Shown here: in pieces, positions 17,174 through 25,692 of the stretch
How positions within the stretch are numbered: position 1 is the stretch's first letter
How the letters are laid out: the number at the start of each line of letters is the position of its first letter
Assembly: GCF_001439845.1 (NCBI RefSeq)
Contig: NZ_JYLO01000016.1
Span: 1-64,000 of the forward strand
Reading direction: 5' to 3'
Origin: Pseudomonas lactis
GTDB lineage: Bacteria > Pseudomonadota > Gammaproteobacteria > Pseudomonadales > Pseudomonadaceae
Length of the DNA: 64,000 nucleotides
Position numbers and translations under genes: made by a program
Notes under the pieces: model-generated
Database searches by the model: none
Seen by the model: the letters and a program-made list of their open reading frames with translations, nothing else
What the model was told of the DNA's origin: nothing

Positions 17174-17185
17174 TGACCTAGACCA
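17174..17185. promoter_or_regulatory. Candidate GntR/UTRA operator for the ABC operon
   Basis: TGACCTAGACCA shares 10 of 12 bases with TGGACTAGACCA in the site at 16905-16918. It is about 58 bp upstream of the binding-protein start codon. The rest of the 350-bp intergenic region shows nothing else recognisable. Confidence 0.45.
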
Positions 17186-17242
17186 AACCACCGCTAACGT
17201 TCAGATAAAACGCCGCGTTGAAAACGCCCAAAGGAGCTTCGG

Positions 17243-18319
17243 ATGAAACAGCTTTTCCTGGCATCACTGTTAGGCTCGACCATTGCCATGTGCACCGCCG
17301 CCATGGCTGCTGATACCGATCTAAAAACCTTGGAAGCCGCCGCCAAAGCGGAAGGCGCCGTCAACAGCGTCGGCATGCCCGATGACTGGGCCAACTGGAA
17401 AGGCACCTGGGAAGACCTGGCTAAAACCTACGGCCTCAAGCACATCGACACCGACATGAGCTCGGCCCAGGAAATCGCCAAGTTCAAAGCCGAAAAAGAC
17501 AACGCCAGCGCGGATATTGGTGACGTGGGCGCGGCCTTCGGCCCGATCGCGGTGAAGCAGGAAGTCACCCAGCCGTACAAACCGTCTACCTGGGCCCAGG
17601 TGCCGGATTGGGCGAAAGACAAAGACGGTCACTGGGCCCTGGCCTACACCGGCACCATTGCCTTTATCGTCAACAAGAAACTGCTGCACGGCTCCGAAGT
17701 GCCTACCACCTGGGCTGACCTGCAAACCGGCAAGTACAAGGTATCGGTGGGTGACGTGAGCACCGCCGCCCAGGCTTCGAACGCAGTACTCGCCGCGGCC
17801 ATCGCCAACAAAGGCGACGAGAAAAACATCGCGCCGGGCCTGCAATTTTTCACCAAGATCGCCCAGCAGGGTCGCCTCTCACTGTCCAACCCGACCATCG
17901 CCACCATGGAAAAAGGCGAAGTCGAAGTGGGTCTCGTCTGGGACTTCAACGGCCTGAGCTACAAGGCCAAGATGGCCAACCCGGATGACTACGTGGTGCT
18001 GATCCCCTCGGATGGCTCGGTGAAATCCGGCTACACCACCATCATCAACAAATACGCCAAGCACCCGAACGCCGCCAAGCTGACCCGCGAATACATCTTC
18101 AGCGATGCCGGCCAGCTCAACCTGGCACGTGGCAACGCGCGTCCGATCCGCGCTGAAACCGACTTGAAACTGCCGGCGGACGTTGCCAAGAACCTGATCC
18201 CGGGCGAGCAGTACACCAAGGCCAACCCGCAGCCGATCAAGGATGCCGATGCCTGGGAAGCGACGTCCAAGAAGCTGCCACAGATGTGGAACGAGCAGGT
18301 CATCGTAGAAATGAAGTAA
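17243..18319 (+). CDS. ABC transporter periplasmic substrate-binding protein
   Basis: The 358-aa protein has a signal peptide (cleavage near AMA-AD, residue 22) and a cluster-D type II solute-binding fold of the iron(III)/2-aminoethylphosphonate/polyamine-like group. It starts an operon with an alkaline-phosphatase-superfamily enzyme, two permeases, an ATPase and a HAD phosphatase. That context suggests a phosphorus-containing substrate. The ligand cannot be told from the sequence. GGAG precedes the ATG. Probably repressed by the divergent UTRA regulator. Confidence 0.85.
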   Translation: MKQLFLASLLGSTIAMCTAAMAADTDLKTLEAAAKAEGAVNSVGMPDDWANWKGTWEDLAKTYGLKHIDTDMSSAQEIAKFKAEKDNASADIGDVGAAFGPIAVKQEVTQPYKPSTWAQVPDWAKDKDGHWALAYTGTIAFIVNKKLLHGSEVPTTWADLQTGKYKVSVGDVSTAAQASNAVLAAAIANKGDEKNIAPGLQFFTKIAQQGRLSLSNPTIATMEKGEVEVGLVWDFNGLSYKAKMANPDDYVVLIPSDGSVKSGYTTIINKYAKHPNAAKLTREYIFSDAGQLNLARGNARPIRAETDLKLPADVAKNLIPGEQYTKANPQPIKDADAWEATSKKLPQMWNEQVIVEMK

Positions 18320-18347
18320 TCGGTCTCTCTGATCGAGGTGCGGTCAG

Positions 18348-18437
18348 TGTGGGAGCTGGCTTGCCTGCGATAGCGGTCTGACACTCAATATTTGTGTCCA
18401 CTGATACACCGCCATCGCAGGCAAGCCAGCTCCCACA
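18348..18437. repeat. REPIN inside the ABC operon
   Basis: A paired inverted REP (TGTGGGAGCTGGCTTGCCTG with CAGGCAAGCCAGCTCCCACA) sits between the binding-protein gene and the phosphodiesterase gene. As an intra-operon hairpin it could raise the abundance of the binding-protein mRNA relative to the genes downstream. Confidence 0.88.
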
Positions 18438-18498
18438 TTTGATTCCATTCCAAGTTGATACTGAGCCATACCATCTTGTTGCGGAGCCCCAGTCCCCC

Positions 18499-19305
18499 AT
18501 GAAGCACAATGTCATCCTTGTGGTGCTCGACGGCCTCAACTTCGAGGTCGCCCGGCACGCCATGGGGCACTTGCAGGCCTATGTCGGCGCAGGACGCGCA
18601 GCCCTTTACACACTGGAATGTGAACTGCCTGCCCTGTCCCGCCCGCTGTACGAGTGCATCCTCACCGGCGTGCCGCCGATTCAAAGCGGTATCGTGCACA
18701 ACAACGTCTCGCGCCTGTCCAACCAGCGCAGCATTTTCCACTACGCCACCGACGCAGGCTTGAGCACCGCGGCAGCGGCTTACCATTGGGTCAGCGAGCT
18801 GTATAACCGCACGCCCTTTCTCGCCGCCCGCGATCGTCACACCGACGACCAGGCGCTGGCGATCCAGCATGGGCATTTCTACTGGAATGACCACTACCCT
18901 GATTCCCACCTGTTCGCCGATGCGGAAAGCCTGCGGATCAAGCACGCGCCAAACTTTTTGCTGGTGCACCCGATGAACATCGACGATGCCGGCCACAAGC
19001 ACGGCCTCGACACCGCGCAATACCGCAACAGCGCACGCTCGGCGGACATCATCCTGGCCGACTACCTGCAAGGCTGGCTCGATGCCGGCTACCAGGTACT
19101 GGTCACCGCTGACCACGGCATGAACAACGACCGCTCCCACAACGGCCTGTTGCGCGAAGAACGAGAAGTGCCGCTGTTTGTCCTGGGTGACGCCTTCAGC
19201 CTGGACACTGACGCTGCGCCGAAACAGACCGACCTGTGCGGCACGGTCTGCGAACTGCTGGGCGTGCCCCACGACAAACCTGTGTGCCGGGAGTTGCTCA
19301 AGTGA
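18499..19305 (+). CDS. Alkaline-phosphatase-superfamily phosphodiesterase/phosphatase
   Basis: The 268-aa enzyme keeps the core of the nucleotide pyrophosphatase/phosphodiesterase branch: VVLDGLN (metal Asp), ALSRPLYECILTG with the Ser nucleophile, HPMNIDDAGHKHG (metal Asp and His) and TADHGMNND (metal Asp-His). It has no signal peptide, so it acts in the cytoplasm, after uptake. The family hydrolyses phosphomono- and diesters or phosphonates. The ATG at 18499 follows GCGGAG; longer in-frame starts run into the REPIN. Its stop overlaps the next gene's GTG. Confidence 0.82.
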   Translation: MKHNVILVVLDGLNFEVARHAMGHLQAYVGAGRAALYTLECELPALSRPLYECILTGVPPIQSGIVHNNVSRLSNQRSIFHYATDAGLSTAAAAYHWVSELYNRTPFLAARDRHTDDQALAIQHGHFYWNDHYPDSHLFADAESLRIKHAPNFLLVHPMNIDDAGHKHGLDTAQYRNSARSADIILADYLQGWLDAGYQVLVTADHGMNNDRSHNGLLREEREVPLFVLGDAFSLDTDAAPKQTDLCGTVCELLGVPHDKPVCRELLK

Positions 19306-20147
19306 ATGCATTGACCCGCGGCAAATGGCTGGCCCTGCTATGCCTGCTGCCCTTCGCACTGTTCTTTATCGTGTTCGAAATCGCGCCGCTGGTGTGGGTG
19401 CTGATCAGCAGCCTGCAAACCGAAGAGGCCGGCTGGAGCCTGGAAAACTTCACCCGCATCTTCACCTCGAAGTTCTACCGGCAGGCGATCCAGTTCAGCC
19501 TGGAGATCAGTTTCTACTCCAGCATCTTCGGCATCATCATCGCCACCCTGGGTAGCTATTCACTGCGCCGAGTGGATTCGCCGCTGCGCAACTTTGTCAC
19601 CGCGTTCGCCAACATGACCAGCAACTTCGCCGGCGTACCCCTGGCCTTCGCGTTTATCATCCTGCTGGGGTTCAACGGCAGCATCACCCTCATGCTCAAG
19701 CAGGCCGGGATCATAGAAGACTTCAACCTGTACTCGAAGACCGGCTTGATCATCCTGTATACCTACTTCCAGATTCCCCTCGGCGTGCTGCTGCTCTACC
19801 CGGCCTTCGACGCACTGCGCGAAGACTGGCGCGAGTCGGCCGCCCTGCTCGGCGCGAATGGCTGGCAGTTCTGGCGGCATATCGGCCTGCCGGTGCTCAC
19901 CCCGGCCCTGCTCGGTACCTTTGTGATCCTGCTGGCCAACGCCCTCGGCGCCTACGCCACGGTCTATGCGCTTACTACCGGCAACTTCAACGTGCTGCCG
20001 ATTCGCATTGCGGGCCTGGTGTCCGGCGATGTGTCGCTGGACCCGAACATGGCCAGTGCCCTGGCCGTGGTGCTGGTGGCGCTGATGACCGTGGTCACGG
20101 TGGTGCATCAATTGCTGCTCAAGAGGAGCTACCATGTCTCGCGCTGA
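19302..20147 (+). CDS. ABC transporter permease subunit 1
   Basis: The 281-aa inner-membrane protein has six TM helices and the EAA-type loop in the form ESAALLGANGWQFWRHIGLP, which docks onto the ATPase. It starts with GTG, overlapping the previous stop by four bases, with GGGAG in front; this is the only start consistent with the first TM helix. It pairs with the next permease. Confidence 0.88.
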   Translation: MNALTRGKWLALLCLLPFALFFIVFEIAPLVWVLISSLQTEEAGWSLENFTRIFTSKFYRQAIQFSLEISFYSSIFGIIIATLGSYSLRRVDSPLRNFVTAFANMTSNFAGVPLAFAFIILLGFNGSITLMLKQAGIIEDFNLYSKTGLIILYTYFQIPLGVLLLYPAFDALREDWRESAALLGANGWQFWRHIGLPVLTPALLGTFVILLANALGAYATVYALTTGNFNVLPIRIAGLVSGDVSLDPNMASALAVVLVALMTVVTVVHQLLLKRSYHVSR

Positions 20148-20934
20148 AGCCGGCCCGGCCTCCCTCTACCATCGGGTGGTGGTGTACCTGTTGTTCCTGA
20201 TCCTGGTGCTGCCTTTGGTAGGCACCTTTGTCTACTCGATTTCCAGCAGTTGGTCGGCAACCATCCTTCCCGCCGGCTTCAGCGTGAAGTGGTATGTACA
20301 GCTGTGGAGCGACCCGCGTTTTCTGATGGCCTTCGGGCAATCGTTGCTGGTGTGCGTGGGCGCACTGATCCTTTCGGTGGTGTTGATTTTGCCGCTGCTG
20401 TTCGTGGTGCATTACCACTTTCCCAAGCTCGACGCGCTGATGAACATCCTCATCCTGCTGCCCTTCGCGGTGCCGCCGGTGGTGTCCTCAGTGGGTCTGC
20501 TGCAACTGTACGGGTCCGGGCCGCTGGCGATGGTGGGCACGCCGTGGATTTTGATCGGCTGCTACTTCACCGTCGCGCTGCCGTTCATGTACCGCGCGAT
20601 CACCAACAACCTGCAAGCCATCAACCTGCGCGACCTGATGGACGCTTCGCAACTGCTCGGCGCCAGCACCTGGCAGGCCGCGATCCTGGTGGTGCTGCCC
20701 AACCTGCGCAAGGGCCTGATGGTGGCGCTGCTGCTGTCGTTCTCGTTCCTGTTCGGCGAGTTCGTGTTCGCCAACATCCTCGTCGGCACCCGCTACGAAA
20801 CCCTGCAGGTGTACCTCAACAACATGCGCAACAGCAGCGGCCATTTCACCAGTGCCGTGGTGATCTCCTATTTCTTCTTTGTGCTGGTGCTCACCTGGGC
20901 CGCCACGCTCTTGAACAAGGACAAAAGCCAATGA
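20134..20934 (+). CDS. ABC transporter permease subunit 2
   Basis: The 266-aa protein has six TM helices and an EAA-type loop DASQLLGASTWQAAILVVLP. AAGAGGAG precedes the ATG, which lies 14 bases inside the previous gene. With the first permease it forms the heterodimeric channel of the importer. It overlaps the ATPase gene by four bases. Confidence 0.88.
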   Translation: MSRAEAGPASLYHRVVVYLLFLILVLPLVGTFVYSISSSWSATILPAGFSVKWYVQLWSDPRFLMAFGQSLLVCVGALILSVVLILPLLFVVHYHFPKLDALMNILILLPFAVPPVVSSVGLLQLYGSGPLAMVGTPWILIGCYFTVALPFMYRAITNNLQAINLRDLMDASQLLGASTWQAAILVVLPNLRKGLMVALLLSFSFLFGEFVFANILVGTRYETLQVYLNNMRNSSGHFTSAVVISYFFFVLVLTWAATLLNKDKSQ

Positions 20935-21920
20935 GCTTCGTCAGCGTCCAACACCTGCAAAAAGGCTACACCGGCACCCCGGTGTTCAGCGATATCAATT
21001 GCGAGATCGCCAAAGGCGAGTTCGTCACCCTGCTCGGCCCGTCCGGTTGCGGCAAATCCACCCTGCTGCGCTGTATCGCCGGGCTTACCCCGGTGGACAG
21101 TGGCCAAATCCTCCTGGATGGCCAGGACATCGTGCCCCTGAGCCCGCAGAAACGCCAGATCGGCATGGTGTTCCAGAGCTACGCGCTGTTCCCCAACATG
21201 ACCGTAGAGCAGAACGTTGCCTTCGGCCTGCGCATGCAGAAAGTCAACGCCGACGACAGCCACAAGCGCGTACAAGAAGTGCTGCAACTGGTGGAGCTCA
21301 AGGACCTGGCCGGCCGCTACCCGCACCAGATGTCCGGTGGCCAGTGCCAGCGCGTCGCCCTCGCCCGCTCCCTGGTGACCCGCCCGCGCCTGCTGCTGCT
21401 CGATGAACCGCTGTCGGCATTGGATGCACGGATTCGCAAGCATTTGCGCGAACAGATCCGCCAGATCCAGCGCGAACTGGGGTTGACCACGATCTTCGTG
21501 ACCCACGACCAGGAAGAAGCCCTGACCATGTCCGACCGCATCTTCTTGATGAACCAGGGCAAGATCGTGCAGAGCGGCGATGCCGAAACCCTCTATACCG
21601 CGCCGGTGGATGCGTTCGCTGCCGGGTTTATCGGCAACTACAACCTGCTCGATGCCGACAAGGCCAGCCAACTGCTGCAACGGCCGATCAGCGGGCGCAT
21701 CGCGATTCGCCCCGAAGCCATCGAGTTGAGCCGCAGCGGCGAACTCGATGCGCTGGTGCGTAGCCACAGCCTGCTGGGTAACGTGATTCGCTACCGCATC
21801 GAAGCCCGCGGTGTCGAGCTGGTGGTGGACGTACTCAATCGTTCGGCCGACGACCTGCACCCGGATGGCCAGCGCCTGGCACTTTCCATCGACCCCAGCG
21901 CACTGTGTGAAGTAGCCTGA
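20931..21920 (+). CDS. ABC transporter ATP-binding protein (PotA/UgpC-like)
   Basis: The 329-aa ATPase has Walker A GPSGCGKST, signature MSGGQCQR, Walker B LLLLDEPLSALDA and H-loop VTHDQEEA, followed by a C-terminal TOBE-type domain from about residue 240. The domain layout is that of polyamine, iron and phosphonate importers. It energises the two permeases encoded just upstream. Confidence 0.9.
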   Translation: MSFVSVQHLQKGYTGTPVFSDINCEIAKGEFVTLLGPSGCGKSTLLRCIAGLTPVDSGQILLDGQDIVPLSPQKRQIGMVFQSYALFPNMTVEQNVAFGLRMQKVNADDSHKRVQEVLQLVELKDLAGRYPHQMSGGQCQRVALARSLVTRPRLLLLDEPLSALDARIRKHLREQIRQIQRELGLTTIFVTHDQEEALTMSDRIFLMNQGKIVQSGDAETLYTAPVDAFAAGFIGNYNLLDADKASQLLQRPISGRIAIRPEAIELSRSGELDALVRSHSLLGNVIRYRIEARGVELVVDVLNRSADDLHPDGQRLALSIDPSALCEVA

Positions 21921-21953
21921 CAGGCAGCGACCTATTGAGAGAGAGCATGAAGG

Positions 21954-22607
21954 ATGGCATTGGTAATTTTTGATCTGGACGACACCCTGATTCACGGCGA
22001 CTGCGCCACGCTGTGGAGCGAACAGATGGGCCGCCTCGGCTGGGTAGACCCTGAGTCGTTCATGCGCCGGAACAACGAGCTGATGGACGCCTACAGCCAG
22101 GGCCAGCTGCGGATGGAAGATTTCATGGATTTCAGCCTGGAGCCGATGATCGGCCGCACTCCGGAAGAAATCGAGCACCTGGTGGAGCCGTGGGTCGAGG
22201 ACGTGATCGAGCCGCTGATCTACAGCGACGCCACCAAGACCATCGCCCGCCACCGCGCGAACGGCGACCGGATCCTGGTGATTTCCGCGTCGGGCACTCA
22301 CCTGGTCACGCCGATTGCGGCGCGTATCGGTATCGAGGAAGTGCTGGGGATTAACTTGAGCGTCAGCCATGGGGTATACGACGGCAAGACAGAGGGCGTA
22401 CTGACTTACCGTGAAGGCAAGATCACGCGCTTGCTGGAATGGCTGGAGCAGGAAGGTGAAACCCTTGAAGGCGCCTATTTCTATTCGGACTCGCGCAATG
22501 ATTTGCCGCTGCTGCTCAAGGTGGATCACCCGCAGGTGGTGAACCCGGACCCCGTATTGCGCACCTATGCCGAACAGGCCGGCTGGCCGATCCACCATTG
22601 GACCTGA
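21954..22607 (+). CDS. HAD-IB family phosphatase (SerB-like)
   Basis: The 217-aa protein has the HAD motifs I DLDDT (residues 7-11), II SASG (104-107), III lysine in REGKITR, and IV YSDSRNDLP. The cap arrangement is that of subclass IB (phosphoserine phosphatase-like). It closes the ABC operon, 33 bp after the ATPase gene, and could remove phosphate from the imported compound after the phosphodiesterase acts. The true substrate is unknown. The genomic repeat region begins 17 bp after its stop. Confidence 0.85.
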   Translation: MALVIFDLDDTLIHGDCATLWSEQMGRLGWVDPESFMRRNNELMDAYSQGQLRMEDFMDFSLEPMIGRTPEEIEHLVEPWVEDVIEPLIYSDATKTIARHRANGDRILVISASGTHLVTPIAARIGIEEVLGINLSVSHGVYDGKTEGVLTYREGKITRLLEWLEQEGETLEGAYFYSDSRNDLPLLLKVDHPQVVNPDPVLRTYAEQAGWPIHHWT

Positions 22608-22624
22608 ATCAATAGAGATCAACC

Positions 22625-22696
22625 TGTGGGAGCTGGCTTGCCTGCGATAGCGGTGCAACAGTGAAGAATTCTTCATCTGGTGCACCGCTATCGCAG
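22625..22696. repeat. REP pair truncated by repeat element A
   Basis: A REPIN left arm (TGTGGGAGCTGGCTTGCCTG) and loop are followed by only the first part of the right arm, ending CCGCTATCGCAG. The 515-bp element A starts there, and the missing right-arm sequence (ATCGCAGGCAAGCCAGCTCC) reappears after the element at 23215-23238. This looks like insertion into a REPIN with a short duplication of ATCGCAG. Confidence 0.7.
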
Positions 22697-23211
22697 CATA
22701 GGTATCTACACAACTTTGGTGCGACGCTGGACCTGTGGCGAGGGAGCTTGCTCCCGCGACGGCCTGACAGCCGACGCTTATCTACCTGACACCCCACGAT
22801 TCAAATGTGGGAGCTGGCTTGCCTGCGAAGAGGGCCTGACAGTCAACACAGCTGGATTGTGTACATATCCATTGCTGCGGTAACGGCCACTTGGGGTTCC
22901 GCTCTGACAGCGGGTCACTTTTGGAAAAGAGCCCCAAAAGTAACCAAAAGGGCTCTTGCCCCACCACTCGGCACCTCGCCTAGGCTCGGTGTGCCCGAAC
23001 GCAGGCTTGAATCCGTGGGCCGCCGCCACGCGCCATCCATGGCGCGGGGCGGCTAACCCGGCGTCCTGCCGGGTTACCCACGAATTCAAGCCTGCGTTCG
23101 GCCAGCGTGGTTTAACGGGGCGCCTGAGATCAAAAGCAGATCAAAATCAAGAGCGGCTCGCTTCGCATCGTGGTTACCGTTGAGCGCTACAGATTTGTGT
23201 AGATACCTATG
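22697..23211 (+). repeat. Structured repeat element, copy A
   Basis: This 515-bp non-coding element is bounded by perfect 17-bp inverted repeats CATAGGTATCTACACAA and TTGTGTAGATACCTATG. Inside are two more REP-like units (near 22733 and 22806), the hairpin ACTTTTGG/CCAAAAGT, and a three-stem module at 22996-23100. That module has 24-bp outer arms with one mismatch (22996-23019 with 23077-23100), inner hairpin 23022-23053 and inner hairpin 23055-23075. Short reading frames across it are not conserved between copies. Three related copies are in this window. Confidence 0.85.
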
Positions 23212-23381
23212 GCCATCGCAGGCAAGCCAGCTCCCACACTGACTGCATTTCAATCTAGGTTTCGGCCAGGCTATTGGCAATATGGACTACACCGAACGTA
23301 GGACGGGGTTGTTCTAGCCCCCCACATCACCGTCAACGCCTTGCAATGCTTTCACAGTGCCTCCATAGTGAGTCTGGACTG

Positions 23382-23409
23382 AGCCCGGTGCTGTAGCGCC
23401 GGGCTTTTT
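23382..23409 (+). terminator. Rho-independent terminator
   Basis: AGCCCGG and CCGGGCT form a stem followed by TTTTT. It may end the ABC operon transcript, now far from the HAD gene because of element A, or a small transcript that starts between 23280 and 23330. Between element A and this hairpin I see no gene. Confidence 0.75.
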
Positions 23410-23420
23410 GCATTATGCGA

Positions 23421-23439
23421 CCGGACCATATGGAACCGG
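23421..23439. promoter_or_regulatory. Palindromic site upstream of prc
   Basis: CCGG-a-CCATATGG-aa-CCGG is a nearly symmetrical sequence 55 bp before the protease start. It could be an operator; no regulator is known from the sequence. Confidence 0.3.
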
Positions 23440-23493
23440 CTCCCTCAAAGACGGCCTAATATGCGTTATCAATTGCCCCCGCGTCGAATCAGC

Positions 23494-25575
23494 ATGAAGC
23501 ATCTGTTCCCCAGCACCGCCCTCGCTTTTTTCATTGGTCTCGGCTTCGCGTCGATGTCGACCAATACGTTCGCAGCCAATAGCTGGGACAACCTTCAGCC
23601 TGATCGCGATGAGGTGATTGCCAGCCTTAACGTCGTCGAGTTGCTTAAGCGCCATCACTACAGCAAGCCGCCGCTGGACGACGCTCGCTCAGTGATCATC
23701 TACGACAGCTACCTCAAGCTGCTGGACCCGTCGCGCAGCTACTTCCTGGCCAGCGATATCGCTGAGTTCGACAAGTGGAAGACGCAATTCGACGACTTCC
23801 TCAAGAGCGGCGACCTGCAGCCTGGCTTCACCATCTACAAGCGCTACCTGGACCGCGTCAAAGCGCGTCTGGACTTCGCCCTGGGTGAGCTGAACAAAGG
23901 CGTCGACAAGCTCGATTTCACCCAGAAAGAAACCCTTCTGGTGGACCGCAAGGACGCCCCTTGGCTGACCAGCACCGCAGCCCTGGACGACCTGTGGCGC
24001 AAACGCGTCAAGGACGAAGTGCTGCGCTTGAAGATCGCCGGCAAAGAGCCCAAGGCCATTCAAGAGCTGTTGACCAAGCGCTACAAAAACCAGCTGGCGC
24101 GCCTGGACCAGACCCGTGCCGAGGATATCTTCCAGGCCTACATCAACACCTTTGCGATGTCCTACGACCCGCACACCAATTATCTGTCGCCAGATAACGC
24201 GGAAAATTTCGATATCAATATGAGTCTGTCCCTGGAAGGCATCGGTGCCGTCCTGCAAAGCGACAATGACCAGGTGAAGATTGTACGTCTGGTGCCGGCA
24301 GGCCCGGCTGACAAAACCAAGCAAGTGGCACCGGCCGACAAGATCATCGGCGTGGCCCAGGCCGACAAAGAGATGGTCGATGTGGTCGGCTGGCGCCTGG
24401 ACGAAGTGGTCAAGCTGATCCGTGGGCCTAAAGGCAGCGTGGTGCGCCTGGAAGTGATTCCGCACACCAATGCACCGAACGACCAGACCAGCAAGATCGT
24501 GTCCATCACCCGTGAAGCGGTGAAGCTCGAAGACCAGGCCGTGCAGAAGAAAGTCCTCAACCTCAAGCAGGATGGCAAGGACTACAAGCTGGGGGTGATT
24601 GAAATCCCGGCTTTCTACCTGGACTTCAAGGCGTTCCGTGCCGGTGATCCGGACTACAAGTCCACCACCCGCGACGTGAAGAAAATCCTCACAGAACTGC
24701 AGAAAGAGAAAGTCGACGGCGTGGTCATCGACCTGCGCAACAACGGCGGCGGCTCCCTGCAGGAAGCCACCGAGCTGACCAGCCTGTTTATCGACAAGGG
24801 CCCGACCGTGTTGGTACGCAACGCTGACGGCCGTGTCGACGTGCTCGAAGACGAGAACCCGGGGGCCTTCTACAAAGGGCCGATGGCGCTGCTGGTCAAC
24901 CGCCTCTCGGCCTCGGCCTCGGAGATTTTCGCCGGTGCCATGCAGGACTACCACCGTGCACTGATCATCGGCGGCCAGACCTTCGGCAAAGGCACCGTGC
25001 AGACCATCCAGCCGCTGAACCATGGCGAGCTTAAGCTGACACTGGCCAAGTTCTACCGGGTCTCCGGGCAGAGCACCCAGCATCAGGGCGTACTGCCGGA
25101 TATCGATTTCCCGTCGATCATCGACACCAAGGAAATTGGCGAAAGCGCCCTGCCTGAAGCCATGCCGTGGGACACCATCCGCCCTGCGATCAAGCCGGCG
25201 TCGGATCCGTTCAAGCCGTTCCTGGCACAGCTGAAGGCTGACCACGACACCCGCTCTGCCAAGGATGCCGAGTTCGTGTTTATCCGCGACAAGCTGGCCC
25301 TGGCCAAGAAGCTGATGGAAGAGAAGACCGTCAGCCTCAACGAAGCGGATCGCCGTGCACAGCACTCCAGCATCGAGAATCAGCAACTGGTGCTGGAAAA
25401 CACCCGCCGCAAGGCCAAAGGTGAAGACCCGCTCAAAGAGCTGAAGAAAGAAGATGAAGACGCGCTGCCGACCGAGGCGGATAAAACCAAGCCGGAAGAC
25501 GACGCCTACTTGGCCGAGACTGGCCGGATCCTGCTGGATTACCTGAAGATCACCAAGCAGGTGGCCAAGCAGTAA
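23494..25575 (+). CDS. prc: Carboxy-terminal (tail-specific) processing protease Prc
   Basis: The 693-aa periplasmic serine protease has a signal peptide (cleavage near TFA-AN), an N-terminal TSP domain, a PDZ domain (about residues 235-330) and an S41 core. The catalytic Ser lies in NRLSASASEIFAGA and the Lys in TFGKGTVQ. Prc trims or degrades periplasmic and envelope proteins; in P. aeruginosa the homologue AlgO affects alginate control. A start at 23461 would add 11 residues before the signal peptide; neither start has a strong ribosome-binding site and 23494 gives the better signal peptide. A terminator follows 67 bp later. Confidence 0.92.
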   Translation: MKHLFPSTALAFFIGLGFASMSTNTFAANSWDNLQPDRDEVIASLNVVELLKRHHYSKPPLDDARSVIIYDSYLKLLDPSRSYFLASDIAEFDKWKTQFDDFLKSGDLQPGFTIYKRYLDRVKARLDFALGELNKGVDKLDFTQKETLLVDRKDAPWLTSTAALDDLWRKRVKDEVLRLKIAGKEPKAIQELLTKRYKNQLARLDQTRAEDIFQAYINTFAMSYDPHTNYLSPDNAENFDINMSLSLEGIGAVLQSDNDQVKIVRLVPAGPADKTKQVAPADKIIGVAQADKEMVDVVGWRLDEVVKLIRGPKGSVVRLEVIPHTNAPNDQTSKIVSITREAVKLEDQAVQKKVLNLKQDGKDYKLGVIEIPAFYLDFKAFRAGDPDYKSTTRDVKKILTELQKEKVDGVVIDLRNNGGGSLQEATELTSLFIDKGPTVLVRNADGRVDVLEDENPGAFYKGPMALLVNRLSASASEIFAGAMQDYHRALIIGGQTFGKGTVQTIQPLNHGELKLTLAKFYRVSGQSTQHQGVLPDIDFPSIIDTKEIGESALPEAMPWDTIRPAIKPASDPFKPFLAQLKADHDTRSAKDAEFVFIRDKLALAKKLMEEKTVSLNEADRRAQHSSIENQQLVLENTRRKAKGEDPLKELKKEDEDALPTEADKTKPEDDAYLAETGRILLDYLKITKQVAKQ

Positions 25576-25642
25576 ATGATGGCGATTTAATGTGATCGCT
25601 CCTCGGAGTGTCATCATATAGACATCATTCTGTCGTGAAATA

Positions 25643-25679
25643 AAAGGACCGCAGGTTTACGCCTGCGGTCCTTTTTTTT
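25643..25679 (+). terminator. Strong rho-independent terminator after prc
   Basis: AAAAGGACCGCAGG and CCTGCGGTCCTTTT form a long stem followed by a run of eight T. It ends only 14 bases before the start codon of the next gene. Confidence 0.92.
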
Positions 25680-25692
25680 GATCGAGACCGCC

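Noticed and set aside
20868..22685. Long minus-strand frame (605 aa) opposite the ABC ATPase and HAD genes
   Set aside because: Antisense shadow: both plus-strand genes carry complete motif sets and ribosome-binding sites.
23689..25617. Long minus-strand reading frame (642 aa) opposite prc
   Set aside because: It mirrors the prc coding sequence in a GC-rich genome, has no family motif, and prc itself is unmistakable.
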